5,856 nucleotides of DNA from Pseudomonadota bacterium (GTDB lineage: Bacteria > Myxococcota > Myxococcia > Myxococcales > Vulgatibacteraceae). Location: the NCBI GenBank assembly GCA_023436385.1, contig JAEZJH010000232.1:1-5856 (forward strand), written 5' to 3'. The position numbers and the translations under genes are program-made. Positions 1-5,856 of this stretch are shown piece after piece. The first letter of the stretch is position 1; every line of letters begins with the position of its first letter. The notes under the pieces are model-generated. The model did no database searches, was not told the origin of the DNA, and saw only the letters and a list, made by a program, of their open reading frames with translations.

Positions 1-1406
1 TCCTCGGCGTCGTAGAGGTGGCCGACCGCGTGGACCTTGGCCCCGAGCCAGTCCCGGAGCCGGGTCAGCTCGCCCCGGCGGATCACCGCCTCCACCCCGC
101 CCAGCTCCTCGTCCATCTTGGCGTGGAGCGTGGCGGCGTAGAGGTTGCCCAGGCTGTAGGTCGGGAAGTAGCCGAACTCGGCCCACGCCCAGTGGATGTC
201 CTGGAGGACGCCCTCCGCGTCGTTGGCCGGGCGGATCCCCAGACCCTTCTCCATCCCCTCGTTCCAGGCGGCGGGCAGGTCGGCTACCGCGAGGTCGCCC
301 CGGAGCATCGCCAGCTCCAGCCGGAAGCGGAGGAGGATGTGGAGGTTGTAGGTGACCTCGTCGGCCTCGATGCGGATCGGCGAGCGCTCCACCCGGTTCA
401 CCGCCGCGAAGAAGGTCTCCGGGGTGGCGCCGGCGGTGGCCGGGACAAGCCGCTGGAGCTCCGGCAGGTACCGCTCCCAGAAGGCGAGGGAGCGGCCGAT
501 CAGGTTCTCCCAGAGCCGAGACTGCGACTCGTGGAGGCCCATCGACGCCGCTACGCCGGCGAAGTCCCGCTCGTGGCCCTTGGGCAGCCCCTGCTCGTAG
601 AGCCCGTGGCCGCACTCGTGGATGGTCCCGAAGATCGCCGGGAAGGGGTTGTCCTCGAGGAGCTTGGTGGTGAGCCGCACATCGCCGGGGCCGGTGCCGC
701 CGGTGAAGGGGTGCACGCTCCGGTCCTGCCGGCCCCGGGCGCCGTCGAAGCCCATCCACTCGAGGATCTTCAGGGTGAACGCCCACTGCCCGTCCACCGG
801 GAAGGTCTTCCCGGTCATCTCCCAGCGGCCCGCCGGCGGCGGCGCCTCCGTGATCGTCCGGACGATCGGGGTCAGCTCCCGCTCCAGCCGCTCGAAGATC
901 GGCAGGAGCCGCGCCACCCGCATCCCCGGCTCGTACAGCTCCAGGAGCGCGTCGTAGCGCTCGCCGTCGTGGCCGAGGGCGTCGGCCTGCCGGCGCTTCA
1001 GCTCGAGGAGCCGCTCGAGGTGCGGCTGAAACTGGTCGAACCGGCTCTCCTTGCGCGCCGCGCGCCAGGCCTCCACCGCCCGGCTCTGCCGTTCGGCCAG
1101 CTCCCGGACCAGCTCCGAGGGGACCTTCACCGCCCGATCGCGCTCGCGCCGGAGGTTCCGGAGCGACGCCCGGGCCCACTCGTCCGGCGCCTCGCCCTCG
1201 GCCAGGTCGAGGAGCTCGCCGAGCCGCGGGTCGGAGAGCCGCTCGTGGACCAGCGCCTGCATCGCCGCCAGGTGATACGCCCGGCCCTCGCTGCCACCCG
1301 GCGGCATGTACGTCTCCTGATCCCAGGAGAGGAGCCCGATCACCCCGCTGTAGTCGCGGATCTCGGCCATCCGCCGCTGCACTTCGTTCCACGCGTCGTT
1401 CGGCAT
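1..1406 (-). CDS. Family M32 metallocarboxypeptidase (carboxypeptidase Taq type), C-terminus cut by window edge
   Basis: A zinc-dependent carboxypeptidase that removes C-terminal residues from peptides; M32 enzymes are usually cytoplasmic and have broad specificity apart from C-terminal proline. The 468 visible codons carry the full M32 signature in order: HPF (232-234), DVRLT (242-246, the DxRxT motif), the zinc site HECGH (263-267), HESQ (292-295), IRIEAD (344-349, IRxxAD) and GVLQDIHW (399-406, GxxQDxHW). H263 and H267 should bind zinc, E264 is the catalytic base, and E293, 26 residues after H267, fits the third ligand. There is no signal peptide. The ATG at 1406 is supported by GGAGG (1412-1416) with 5-nt spacing and by the early family motif SWDQETYMPPGG (27-38). 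M32 proteins are about 500 residues long, so some 30-40 residues are missing beyond position 1. The gene stands alone after a hairpin, with no visible functional link to the upstream genes. No key residue is missing. Confidence 0.96.
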   Translation of the reverse strand, partial: MPNDAWNEVQRRMAEIRDYSGVIGLLSWDQETYMPPGGSEGRAYHLAAMQALVHERLSDPRLGELLDLAEGEAPDEWARASLRNLRRERDRAVKVPSELVRELAERQSRAVEAWRAARKESRFDQFQPHLERLLELKRRQADALGHDGERYDALLELYEPGMRVARLLPIFERLERELTPIVRTITEAPPPAGRWEMTGKTFPVDGQWAFTLKILEWMGFDGARGRQDRSVHPFTGGTGPGDVRLTTKLLEDNPFPAIFGTIHECGHGLYEQGLPKGHERDFAGVAASMGLHESQSRLWENLIGRSLAFWERYLPELQRLVPATAGATPETFFAAVNRVERSPIRIEADEVTYNLHILLRFRLELAMLRGDLAVADLPAAWNEGMEKGLGIRPANDAEGVLQDIHWAWAEFGYFPTYSLGNLYAATLHAKMDEELGGVEAVIRRGELTRLRDWLGAKVHAVGHLYDAE

Positions 1407-1411
1407 GTCGT

Positions 1412-1416
1412 CCTCC
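1412..1416 (-). promoter_or_regulatory. Shine-Dalgarno of the M32 carboxypeptidase
   Basis: On the minus strand GGAGG ends 5 nt before the ATG at 1406. This close consensus match fixes the start. I could not pick out a convincing -35/-10 pair in the 145-nt gap upstream; the only A/T-richer patch is around GGTAGATC. Confidence 0.75.
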
Positions 1417-1499
1417 GGGAGAGAGGCCGATCTACCACGGCCATCCCGGGAGGATCCGCACTTCTGGCGCGACGGGCGGAAGGGGCGAGCGCGGCGCGA

Positions 1500-1534
1500 G
1501 GCCGGGTGCGTCCCGAGCGGGGACGCACCCGGCC
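1500..1534 (-). terminator. Perfect 15-bp GC hairpin after the lipoprotein gene; candidate terminator without a U-tract
   Basis: Arms 1500-1514 and 1520-1534 are exact reverse complements (15 bp, nearly all G:C) around a 5-nt loop. On the minus strand the hairpin starts 17 nt after the lipoprotein stop codon and lies 93 nt before the carboxypeptidase start, where a transcription terminator would be expected. Neither strand has a T-run after the stem, so it is not a canonical intrinsic terminator. Some high-GC bacteria are thought to use U-tract-less hairpins; it could also be an mRNA 3'-end stabiliser. The hairpin is read directly from the sequence; the function is inferred. Confidence 0.5.
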
Positions 1535-1551
1535 CCGGCTATACCGTCTTG

Positions 1552-2016
1552 CTACGGAATCGTCTCCGAGGCGGAGCTGCAGCCCTCCTCGCCCTGGTAG
1601 TCGGGATCGAGGGTGCCCGCGAGCTGGTTCGGCGACTCCGAGAGCGCCGCCGGGTGGGTCCAGGAGAGGGTCCAGGAGACCTTGGCCGGGCCGCCGTGGA
1701 ACCACGCCCAGACGTAGTCACCCGCGTCCGAGGAAGACACATCCAGGCCGACCCGGCCCTCGCACTCCCCGGCCACGGAGGCGCGGAGCACGCCCTCCGC
1801 GTTGGCGCGGACGGAGTAGCTGCAGAGGAACGGGGTGACCCGGGGCGGGTCGTGGATGAACCCTTCGAACACATAGTCGCCGGGCTCGTCGGCCTTGAGG
1901 CTCGCCTCGAGGCGGTCCCCGCAGGCCGAGGAACAGGACGCGAGATTGGCCGCGAGAACTCCTGCCGCCAGCAGCGCCAGCGTGAAGCGAACCGGATGCG
2001 AGACGTTGGAGCTCAT
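1552..2016 (-). CDS. Predicted small lipoprotein of unknown function with an internal duplication
   Basis: I do not recognise the family. From ATG 2016 the product is 154 residues: a short positively charged N-terminus, a hydrophobic stretch (about residues 11-25, FTLALLAAGVLAANL) and the lipobox LASC, with C28 as the predicted lipidated cysteine. It should therefore be exported and membrane-anchored. The mature part holds two related 33-residue segments (residues 32-64 and 85-117), each beginning with Cys and containing GDYV, with alternating hydrophobic/aromatic residues that suggest beta strands. Four further cysteines (C32, C65, C85, C146) could form two disulphides. A frame-consistent GTG at 2022 would add two residues but overlaps the Shine-Dalgarno AGGGAGG (2022-2028), so ATG 2016 is preferred. 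The gene follows dnaE2 on the same strand after 126 nt and is probably separately expressed. No catalytic motif is visible; a binding or structural envelope role is only a guess. Confidence 0.85.
   Translation of the reverse strand: MSSNVSHPVRFTLALLAAGVLAANLASCSSACGDRLEASLKADEPGDYVFEGFIHDPPRVTPFLCSYSVRANAEGVLRASVAGECEGRVGLDVSSSDAGDYVWAWFHGGPAKVSWTLSWTHPAALSESPNQLAGTLDPDYQGEEGCSSASETIP
1666..1923 (-). repeat. Diverged protein-level tandem repeat inside the lipoprotein (two 33-residue units, 53-residue period)
   Basis: Unit 1 is encoded at 1923-1825 and unit 2 at 1764-1666. They align without gaps and share C-x2-R, then GDYV starting 14 residues after the Cys, then F four residues after the V, P, a basic residue, V, S/T and a final L. 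This gives about 10 identities in 33 plus several conservative changes. The DNA copies are not alike, so this is an old duplication of a small domain. The GDYV plus alternating-hydrophobic pattern is loosely like beta-sandwich modules such as PPC domains, which is an inference only. Confidence 0.6.
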
Positions 2017-2021
2017 CCCCA

Positions 2022-2028
2022 CCTCCCT
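2022..2028 (-). promoter_or_regulatory. Shine-Dalgarno of the lipoprotein gene
   Basis: AGGGAGG followed by TGGGG and then ATG at 2016 gives a 5-nt spacing. The in-frame GTG at 2022 begins within this element, so the site argues for ATG 2016 as the real start. Confidence 0.7.
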
Positions 2029-2039
2029 GTATGCCCGGG

Positions 2040-2068
2040 AGCATCGCCAGGGGCCGCGCCGGTGTCCA
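2040..2068 (-). promoter_or_regulatory. Possible sigma70-type promoter for the lipoprotein gene
   Basis: On the minus strand TGGACA (2068-2063) matches the -35 consensus at 5 of 6 bases. A 17-nt spacer leads to GATGCT (2045-2040), which matches the -10 consensus at 3 of 6, including the second A and last T. Transcription would start about 15-20 nt before the ATG. The spacing is ideal but the -10 is weak, and such matches arise by chance. Its support is position: a 126-nt gap after dnaE2 and before a gene with its own strong ribosome binding site. Confidence 0.25.
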
Positions 2069-2142
2069 GCCCGTTTACCGCTTTCCCGAGACGGTCGATC
2101 GCCGGCGGAGCCGCGGGCGCCGGAGCGAACGCGTCCGGGCGA

Positions 2143-5100
2143 TCAGTGGAAATCCCGGGACGGGGGAAGCTCCGTGTCGGCGGGCGGTTCGAGGGTGCGG
2201 ACCCGGCGGACCTTCACCGTGGCGACGCCGTCGAGGTTCTGGAGCGGGCCCTCGAGGAGGAGGAGCCGGGAGCGGAGGAGCGTCTGCCGGTGCTGGTGAA
2301 AGAACTCCGGCTCGATCACCCCGTTGGCGAAGCCGGTCTCGTCCTCCAGGGTGACGAAGACCATCCCCTTGGCGGTGCCCGGCCGCTGGCGGATGATCGC
2401 CAGGCCCGCCACCCGGAGCCACTGGCCGTTGGGCCGGGAGAGCACCTCGCCGGCGGGGGTGACGCCCTGGAGGCGGAGCTTCGGCCGCAGGTAGGCGACC
2501 AGGTGCGGGCCCACGGTGATCCCGGTCGAGGCGTAGTCGGCCATCGTCCGCTCCACCGGGCCCAGTTCCGGGAGCGGCGACGGATCCACCGGCGGCGGCG
2601 GGGCGAGCGGCCCTCCCCCGCCGGCGGTGGCGGCCACCTCCCAGATCGCCTGGCGCCGGGTGAGGGCGCCGTTGGGCGCCTTGCCGCCCACCGCCGACGG
2701 CAGCGCCGCGAAGGCCCCGGCCTCGGCGAGGGACTGGGCCCGCCGTGGATCGAGTTGGGCCCGCATGCAGACGTCGCCCACCGAGGTGAAGGGCCGCTCG
2801 CTCCGGGCGTCGACGATCCGCGCCGCCGCCGCGTCGCCCAGCCCCGCCACCGCCAGGAGCCCGAGCCGGACCTCCCGCTCCCCCACCACCGTGGCCTTCG
2901 CCGCCGAGCGGGCGACACAGGGCGGATACACGTGCACCCCGTGGCGCTGGGCGTCCTTCACCAGGGTGGCCGGGGCGTAGAAGCCCATCGGCTGGTTGTC
3001 GAGGAGCGCGGCGAGAAACACCGCCGGGTGATGCACCTTCAGATACAGGCTCGCATACACCAGGAGGGCGAAGCTGGCGGCGTGGCTCTCCGGGAAGCCG
3101 TACTCGGCGAAGGAGCGGATGCCGTGGAGGATCTGCTCCGCCGGCGGGCCGACGATCCCGTTCCGGGCCATGCCGTCGAGGAGCCGCTTCTCGAACTGGG
3201 CCATCCGCTCCCGGCTACGCTTGTGGCTCATCGCCTTGCGCAGCTCCTGGGCCTCGCCGCCGGTGAAGCCGGCGGCGACCATCGCCACCCGCATCAGCTG
3301 CTCCTGGAAGAGCGGGACGCCGAGGGTGCGGGCCAGCACCGGCTCGAGGGCGGGATGTGCGTAGGTCACCGCTTCCCTGCCGGCGCGGCGGTTCAGGTAC
3401 GGGTGCACCAGCTTGCCGACGATCGGGCCGGGCCGGATCAGCCCCACCGAGACCACCAGGTCGTAGAACACCTTCGGCCCGAGCCGGGGGAGCGTGGCCA
3501 TCTGCGCCCGGCTCTCGATCTGGAAGACGCCGACGGTGTCGCCCGCCCGGGCGGTCCGGTAGATCTCCGGATCGTCGGGCGGCAGGTGGGCGAGATCGAT
3601 CGGCGTGCCCCGGTCCCGGAGGATCTTCACCGCGTCCTCGAGGGCCGCCATCATCCCCAGGCCGAGGAGATCGATCTTGATCAGGTGCATCGCCTCGACG
3701 TCGTCCTTGTCCCACTGGAGCACGGTGCGGTCGGGCATCGCCGCCGGCTCGAGGGGGACGATCTCGTCGAGGCGCCCCCGGGCCAGGATCATCCCGCCGG
3801 AGTGCTGGGAGAGGTGCCGGGGGAGGCCCTTCATCCGATCGCAGAGGGCGAGACACAGGTTCAACCGCTCGTCCTTGGGGTTCAGGCCCGCCGCCTCGAG
3901 GCGCGCCGGCACCTCGTTCGCCTCGTCCTCGTGGTACTCGAAGCGCGACTCGTTCCGGGCCAGCCGGTCGATCACGTCGGGCGGGAGCCCCAGGATCTTG
4001 CCGATCTCCCGGGACGCGGAGCGACCGCGGTAGGTGATCACCTCCGCACACATCGCCGCGCCGCTCCGTCCGTAGCGTCGATACACGTATTGGATCACCG
4101 CCTCCCGCCGGTCGCCGGAGGGGAGGTCGAGGTCGATGTCCGGCCACTCGCCCCGCTCCTCGGAGAGGAAGCGCTCGAAGAGGAGGCCCATCCCGATCGG
4201 CTCGACGGCGGTGATCCCCAGGGCGTAGCAGACCGCGGAGTTGGCGGCGGAGCCCCGGCCCTGGGTGAGGATCCCCTGTTCTTCGCAGAAGCGGACCAGG
4301 TCCCAGACGATCAGGAAGTAGCCGGCGAGGCCGAGCTTGCCGATCAGCTGGAGCTCGTGGGCGAGCTGCCTCTCCACCCGCGGGTCGAGGTCGAGGCGGG
4401 CGCCGTAGCGCTTCCGGGCGCCGCGTTCGGTGAGGTAGCAGAGGTACGACTGCTCGTCGCCGCCGTCGGGGACCGGGTAGCGCGGGAACTCGTAGGGGAG
4501 CGACGCCATCGTGTAGCGGCAGCGCTCGGCGATCCGGGCGGTGGTCTCGATCGCCCGGGGCAGATCGGCGAAGCGCGCCGCCATCTCCTCCGGCGCGTGG
4601 AGGTGGCGCTCGGCGTTCCGGGAGAGGAGCGTGCCGGCCTCATCGAGCCGCACGCCCTCACGGATACAGGTGAGGGCGTCGAGGAGCGGCCGCTCCGTTT
4701 CGCGGACATGGCGGACGTCGCCGGTGGCCACGAGGGGCAGGCCGTGTTTCTCGGCCAGGTGGATCATCGCCCGGTTCCGCCGCTCGTCCCGGGGATCGAG
4801 GTGCCGCTGCACCTCCGCCACCGCCCGGCCCCGGCCCAGGATCCGCACCGCCGCCTCCGCGCCGCGGAGGTCCCGGCAGGCACCGAGGAGCGCGACCAGG
4901 CCGTCCAGGTGATCGCCGACCTGGGCCAGGCTCACCCCGTGGGTTCCCTTTTCCCGGCCGAGGTGCGAGGCGGTGAGGAGGCGGCAGAGGTTCCGGTAAC
5001 CGTTGGCGTCCTCCACCAGGAACCGGAGCGAGCCGACCCCGTCGACCTCCACGTCGGCGGCGACGATCGGCCGGATCCCCGCGTCGAGCGCCGCCGCGTG

Positions 5101-5298
5101 GAACCGGGGCACGCCGTAGAGCCCGCCGTGATCGCCACAGGCGACCGCCTCGTAGCCCAGCTCCGCCGCCCGGACCGCGAGGTCCTCCGGCAGCGAGGCC
5201 CCCCGGAGGAACGAGAAGGCGGTGCGGGCCCGCAGCTCGACGTACTTGGGCCCCCGCGCCTTCTTCGCGCCCGCGCCGCCGAACTGCACCCGCGTCAA
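2143..5298 (-). CDS. dnaE2: Error-prone DNA polymerase DnaE2 (ImuC), C-family translesion polymerase
   Basis: The polymerase subunit of the ImuA/ImuB/DnaE2 mutasome, which extends DNA across damage and causes damage-induced mutation. The product has 1051 residues, normal for DnaE2 and shorter than replicative DnaE1. Order: N-terminal PHP domain (about 18-240) opening with the DnaE2 hallmark FSFLRGAS (28-35); palm with GRGSAANS (347-354) and PDIDLD (386-391), giving catalytic D387 and D389; third aspartate D543 in IKIDLLGL, spaced as in E. coli DnaE; FQIESRAQM (592-600); DNQPMGFY (767-774); helix-hairpin-helix (about 815-845); a Gly/Pro-rich linker (about 890-912); OB fold (about 958-1035); and the typical DnaE2 tail SRDFH. 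The PHP metal site is degenerate: E21 and R25 replace the histidines of the HLRVH element, so proofreading by this domain is unlikely. TTG 5298 begins 8 nt after the imuB stop; an in-frame GTG at 5289 is the alternative, and conserved sequence starts only near residue 18. Likely co-transcribed and co-translated with imuB. Confidence 0.97.
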   Translation of the reverse strand: MTRVQFGGAGAKKARGPKYVELRARTAFSFLRGASLPEDLAVRAAELGYEAVACGDHGGLYGVPRFHAAALDAGIRPIVAADVEVDGVGSLRFLVEDANGYRNLCRLLTASHLGREKGTHGVSLAQVGDHLDGLVALLGACRDLRGAEAAVRILGRGRAVAEVQRHLDPRDERRNRAMIHLAEKHGLPLVATGDVRHVRETERPLLDALTCIREGVRLDEAGTLLSRNAERHLHAPEEMAARFADLPRAIETTARIAERCRYTMASLPYEFPRYPVPDGGDEQSYLCYLTERGARKRYGARLDLDPRVERQLAHELQLIGKLGLAGYFLIVWDLVRFCEEQGILTQGRGSAANSAVCYALGITAVEPIGMGLLFERFLSEERGEWPDIDLDLPSGDRREAVIQYVYRRYGRSGAAMCAEVITYRGRSASREIGKILGLPPDVIDRLARNESRFEYHEDEANEVPARLEAAGLNPKDERLNLCLALCDRMKGLPRHLSQHSGGMILARGRLDEIVPLEPAAMPDRTVLQWDKDDVEAMHLIKIDLLGLGMMAALEDAVKILRDRGTPIDLAHLPPDDPEIYRTARAGDTVGVFQIESRAQMATLPRLGPKVFYDLVVSVGLIRPGPIVGKLVHPYLNRRAGREAVTYAHPALEPVLARTLGVPLFQEQLMRVAMVAAGFTGGEAQELRKAMSHKRSRERMAQFEKRLLDGMARNGIVGPPAEQILHGIRSFAEYGFPESHAASFALLVYASLYLKVHHPAVFLAALLDNQPMGFYAPATLVKDAQRHGVHVYPPCVARSAAKATVVGEREVRLGLLAVAGLGDAAAARIVDARSERPFTSVGDVCMRAQLDPRRAQSLAEAGAFAALPSAVGGKAPNGALTRRQAIWEVAATAGGGGPLAPPPPVDPSPLPELGPVERTMADYASTGITVGPHLVAYLRPKLRLQGVTPAGEVLSRPNGQWLRVAGLAIIRQRPGTAKGMVFVTLEDETGFANGVIEPEFFHQHRQTLLRSRLLLLEGPLQNLDGVATVKVRRVRTLEPPADTELPPSRDFH

Positions 5299-5299
5299 G

Positions 5300-5308
5300 C
5301 CGCCCTTC
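5300..5308 (-). promoter_or_regulatory. Shine-Dalgarno of dnaE2 overlapping the imuB stop codon
   Basis: On the minus strand the imuB stop TGA (5309-5307) runs straight into AAGGGCGGC and then TTG at 5298. GAAGGG gives 4-nt spacing to the TTG, while the GGCGG part gives about 10 nt to the alternative GTG at 5289. Either way the site lies on the end of imuB, so ribosomes finishing imuB are placed to start dnaE2. This suggests translational coupling that would keep the two partners in proportion. Confidence 0.55.
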
Positions 5309-5855
5309 AGTCGTAGCTCCCGACGATCGCCCAGCGGCCGGTGCCGAGATCCTGGGCGAGGCGATAGACGGCGCCGTCGGAGAGCTCGGCGTCGAAGGCG
5401 TCGCGCTTCGTCGGGGCCGCGCCCCAGCCCAGGTCGAGACGCCAGGGGCCGGCGAGGGAGACGATCCAGCCGTTCACTCCCCGGGCCCGGACCGCCTGCG
5501 GGCCGTCCCGGCCCACCCGCACCTCCGCCTCGAGGGGCGGCCGGAACACCCGGAGGCCGACCACCGCCGGCGCCCGCACCGGCTCGGGTTCGCCGTCGGT
5601 CTCCGGGGGCGGGGGCGGCTCGAAGCGGGCCACGGCGTGGGCCTCGGGCTCGTGGGAGTCCACCGTCCTCGGGCTCCCCACCCGCTCCGCGCCGACGATC
5701 GCCGCCACCTTGGCCACCGCGGTGGCCAGCTTCTCCGGCGCCACCGTGGGCCGGCCGAAGAGCCGGAGCTGCTCCCGTCGCGGCGTCGCCGGCCGGCCGG
5801 CGGCCCGGAGCCCCCGGACCGGAGCCCCGGTGTCGACGCGCTCGAGGGCCGCCCG
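5307..5855 (-). CDS. imuB: ImuB, mutasome adaptor (inactive Y-family polymerase homologue), C-terminal part only
   Basis: The last 182 residues of ImuB; the N-terminal Y-family polymerase-like domain lies beyond the window edge, so its missing catalytic acidic residues cannot be checked here. ImuB is the hub that binds the beta sliding clamp, ImuA and DnaE2. Visible parts, numbered from the first full codon: the end of the little-finger-like region (ALERVDTGAPVRGLRAAG, 3-20), a linker carrying the clamp motif QLRLF (29-33), the conserved ImuB block AAIVGAERVGSP followed by DSHEPEA, a run of five prolines, and a C-terminal DUF6504-like domain with GPW, LSDGAVYRL and the terminal TGRW-x4-GSYD. 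The frame is open to the window edge. A GTG at 5744 begins a shorter in-frame ORF, but homology clearly continues upstream of it, so it is not the start. The stop lies 8 nt before dnaE2, the standard imuB-dnaE2 order. Confidence 0.92.
   Translation of the reverse strand, partial: RAALERVDTGAPVRGLRAAGRPATPRREQLRLFGRPTVAPEKLATAVAKVAAIVGAERVGSPRTVDSHEPEAHAVARFEPPPPPETDGEPEPVRAPAVVGLRVFRPPLEAEVRVGRDGPQAVRARGVNGWIVSLAGPWRLDLGWGAAPTKRDAFDAELSDGAVYRLAQDLGTGRWAIVGSYD
5757..5771 (-). other. Beta-clamp-binding motif QLRLF in ImuB
   Basis: The codons read Gln-Leu-Arg-Leu-Phe, followed by Gly. This fits the bacterial clamp-binding pentapeptide consensus QL(S/D)LF and sits where ImuB proteins carry such a motif, between the polymerase-like domain and the C-terminal region (QLPLWG in the mycobacterial protein). 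It should anchor the mutasome to the sliding clamp at stalled forks. The motif is read from the sequence; its role is by family analogy. Confidence 0.75.
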
Positions 5856-5856
5856 G

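Noticed and set aside
1407..1551. A search for a promoter for the carboxypeptidase
   Set aside because: The only A/T-richer patch (TAGATC before the ribosome binding site) lacks a credible -35 partner at 16-18 nt.
18..1838. A plus-strand open frame of about 606 codons antisense to the carboxypeptidase and lipoprotein
   Set aside because: The minus strand here carries the complete set of M32 motifs. The plus-strand product has low-complexity composition and no recognisable family.
2102..2123. A 6-bp GC inverted repeat 20 nt after the dnaE2 stop, considered as a terminator
   Set aside because: The stem is short, the loop is 10 nt and there is no T-tract. Such repeats are expected by chance at this GC content.
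3215..4147. A 310-codon minus-strand frame inside dnaE2
   Set aside because: It is an out-of-frame shadow of dnaE2, covering the segment that encodes the catalytic aspartate region in the correct frame.
5299..5309. A LexA/SOS box controlling dnaE2
   Set aside because: There is no room for a promoter in the 8-nt gap and no LexA-like palindrome is visible. Damage control, if present, should lie upstream of imuB outside the window.
1405..5316. A plus-strand open frame of about 1300 codons antisense to dnaE2 and the lipoprotein
   Set aside because: It lies opposite a protein with unmistakable DnaE2 motifs and runs straight through two intergenic gaps. It is rich in Arg, His, Glu, Pro and Gly and shows no recognisable domain. 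This is the known artefact of G/C-rich third positions suppressing stops on the opposite strand.

Overview
The window is GC-rich throughout (roughly 70% by eye, with G/C-loaded third codon positions). It reads as an ordinary piece of a high-GC bacterial chromosome. All four genes I can support lie on the minus strand, so they are transcribed from high to low coordinates. Lineage cannot be fixed from the sequence. The style of the DnaE2 protein (PDIDLDLPSGD at the active site, HLSQHSGG, ATGDVRH) reminds me of Acidobacteriota, Gemmatimonadota or Myxococcota-type sequences, but this is an impression from memory.

Layout in transcription order. (1) 5856-5307: the C-terminal 182 codons of ImuB, the catalytically inactive Y-family polymerase homologue of the ImuA/ImuB/DnaE2 mutasome, carrying a beta-clamp-binding pentapeptide (QLRLF) and a C-terminal DUF6504-like domain. 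(2) 5298-2143: a complete dnaE2 (imuC), the error-prone C-family polymerase, starting 8 nt after the imuB stop, probably at a TTG. (3) 2016-1552: a small predicted lipoprotein of unknown function whose mature part is an internal duplication. (4) 1406 to the window edge: a family M32 zinc carboxypeptidase (carboxypeptidase Taq type), complete at the N-terminus and missing its last few dozen residues.

ImuB and DnaE2 work together. ImuB is the adaptor that docks on the sliding clamp, and DnaE2 does the translesion synthesis. In characterised bacteria the cassette is induced by DNA damage, but the promoter and any LexA box would lie upstream of imuB, outside this window. The lipoprotein and the carboxypeptidase have no evident link to mutagenesis. 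Each is preceded by its own intergenic gap (126 and 145 nt) and its own strong Shine-Dalgarno sequence, and a perfect 15-bp hairpin separates them.

No RNA genes, mobile elements, CRISPR arrays or attachment sites were seen. Very long open frames on the plus strand, including one of about 1300 codons, are antisense shadows of the high-GC genes. I do not see a new multi-gene system here. The least explained item is the duplicated-repeat lipoprotein.
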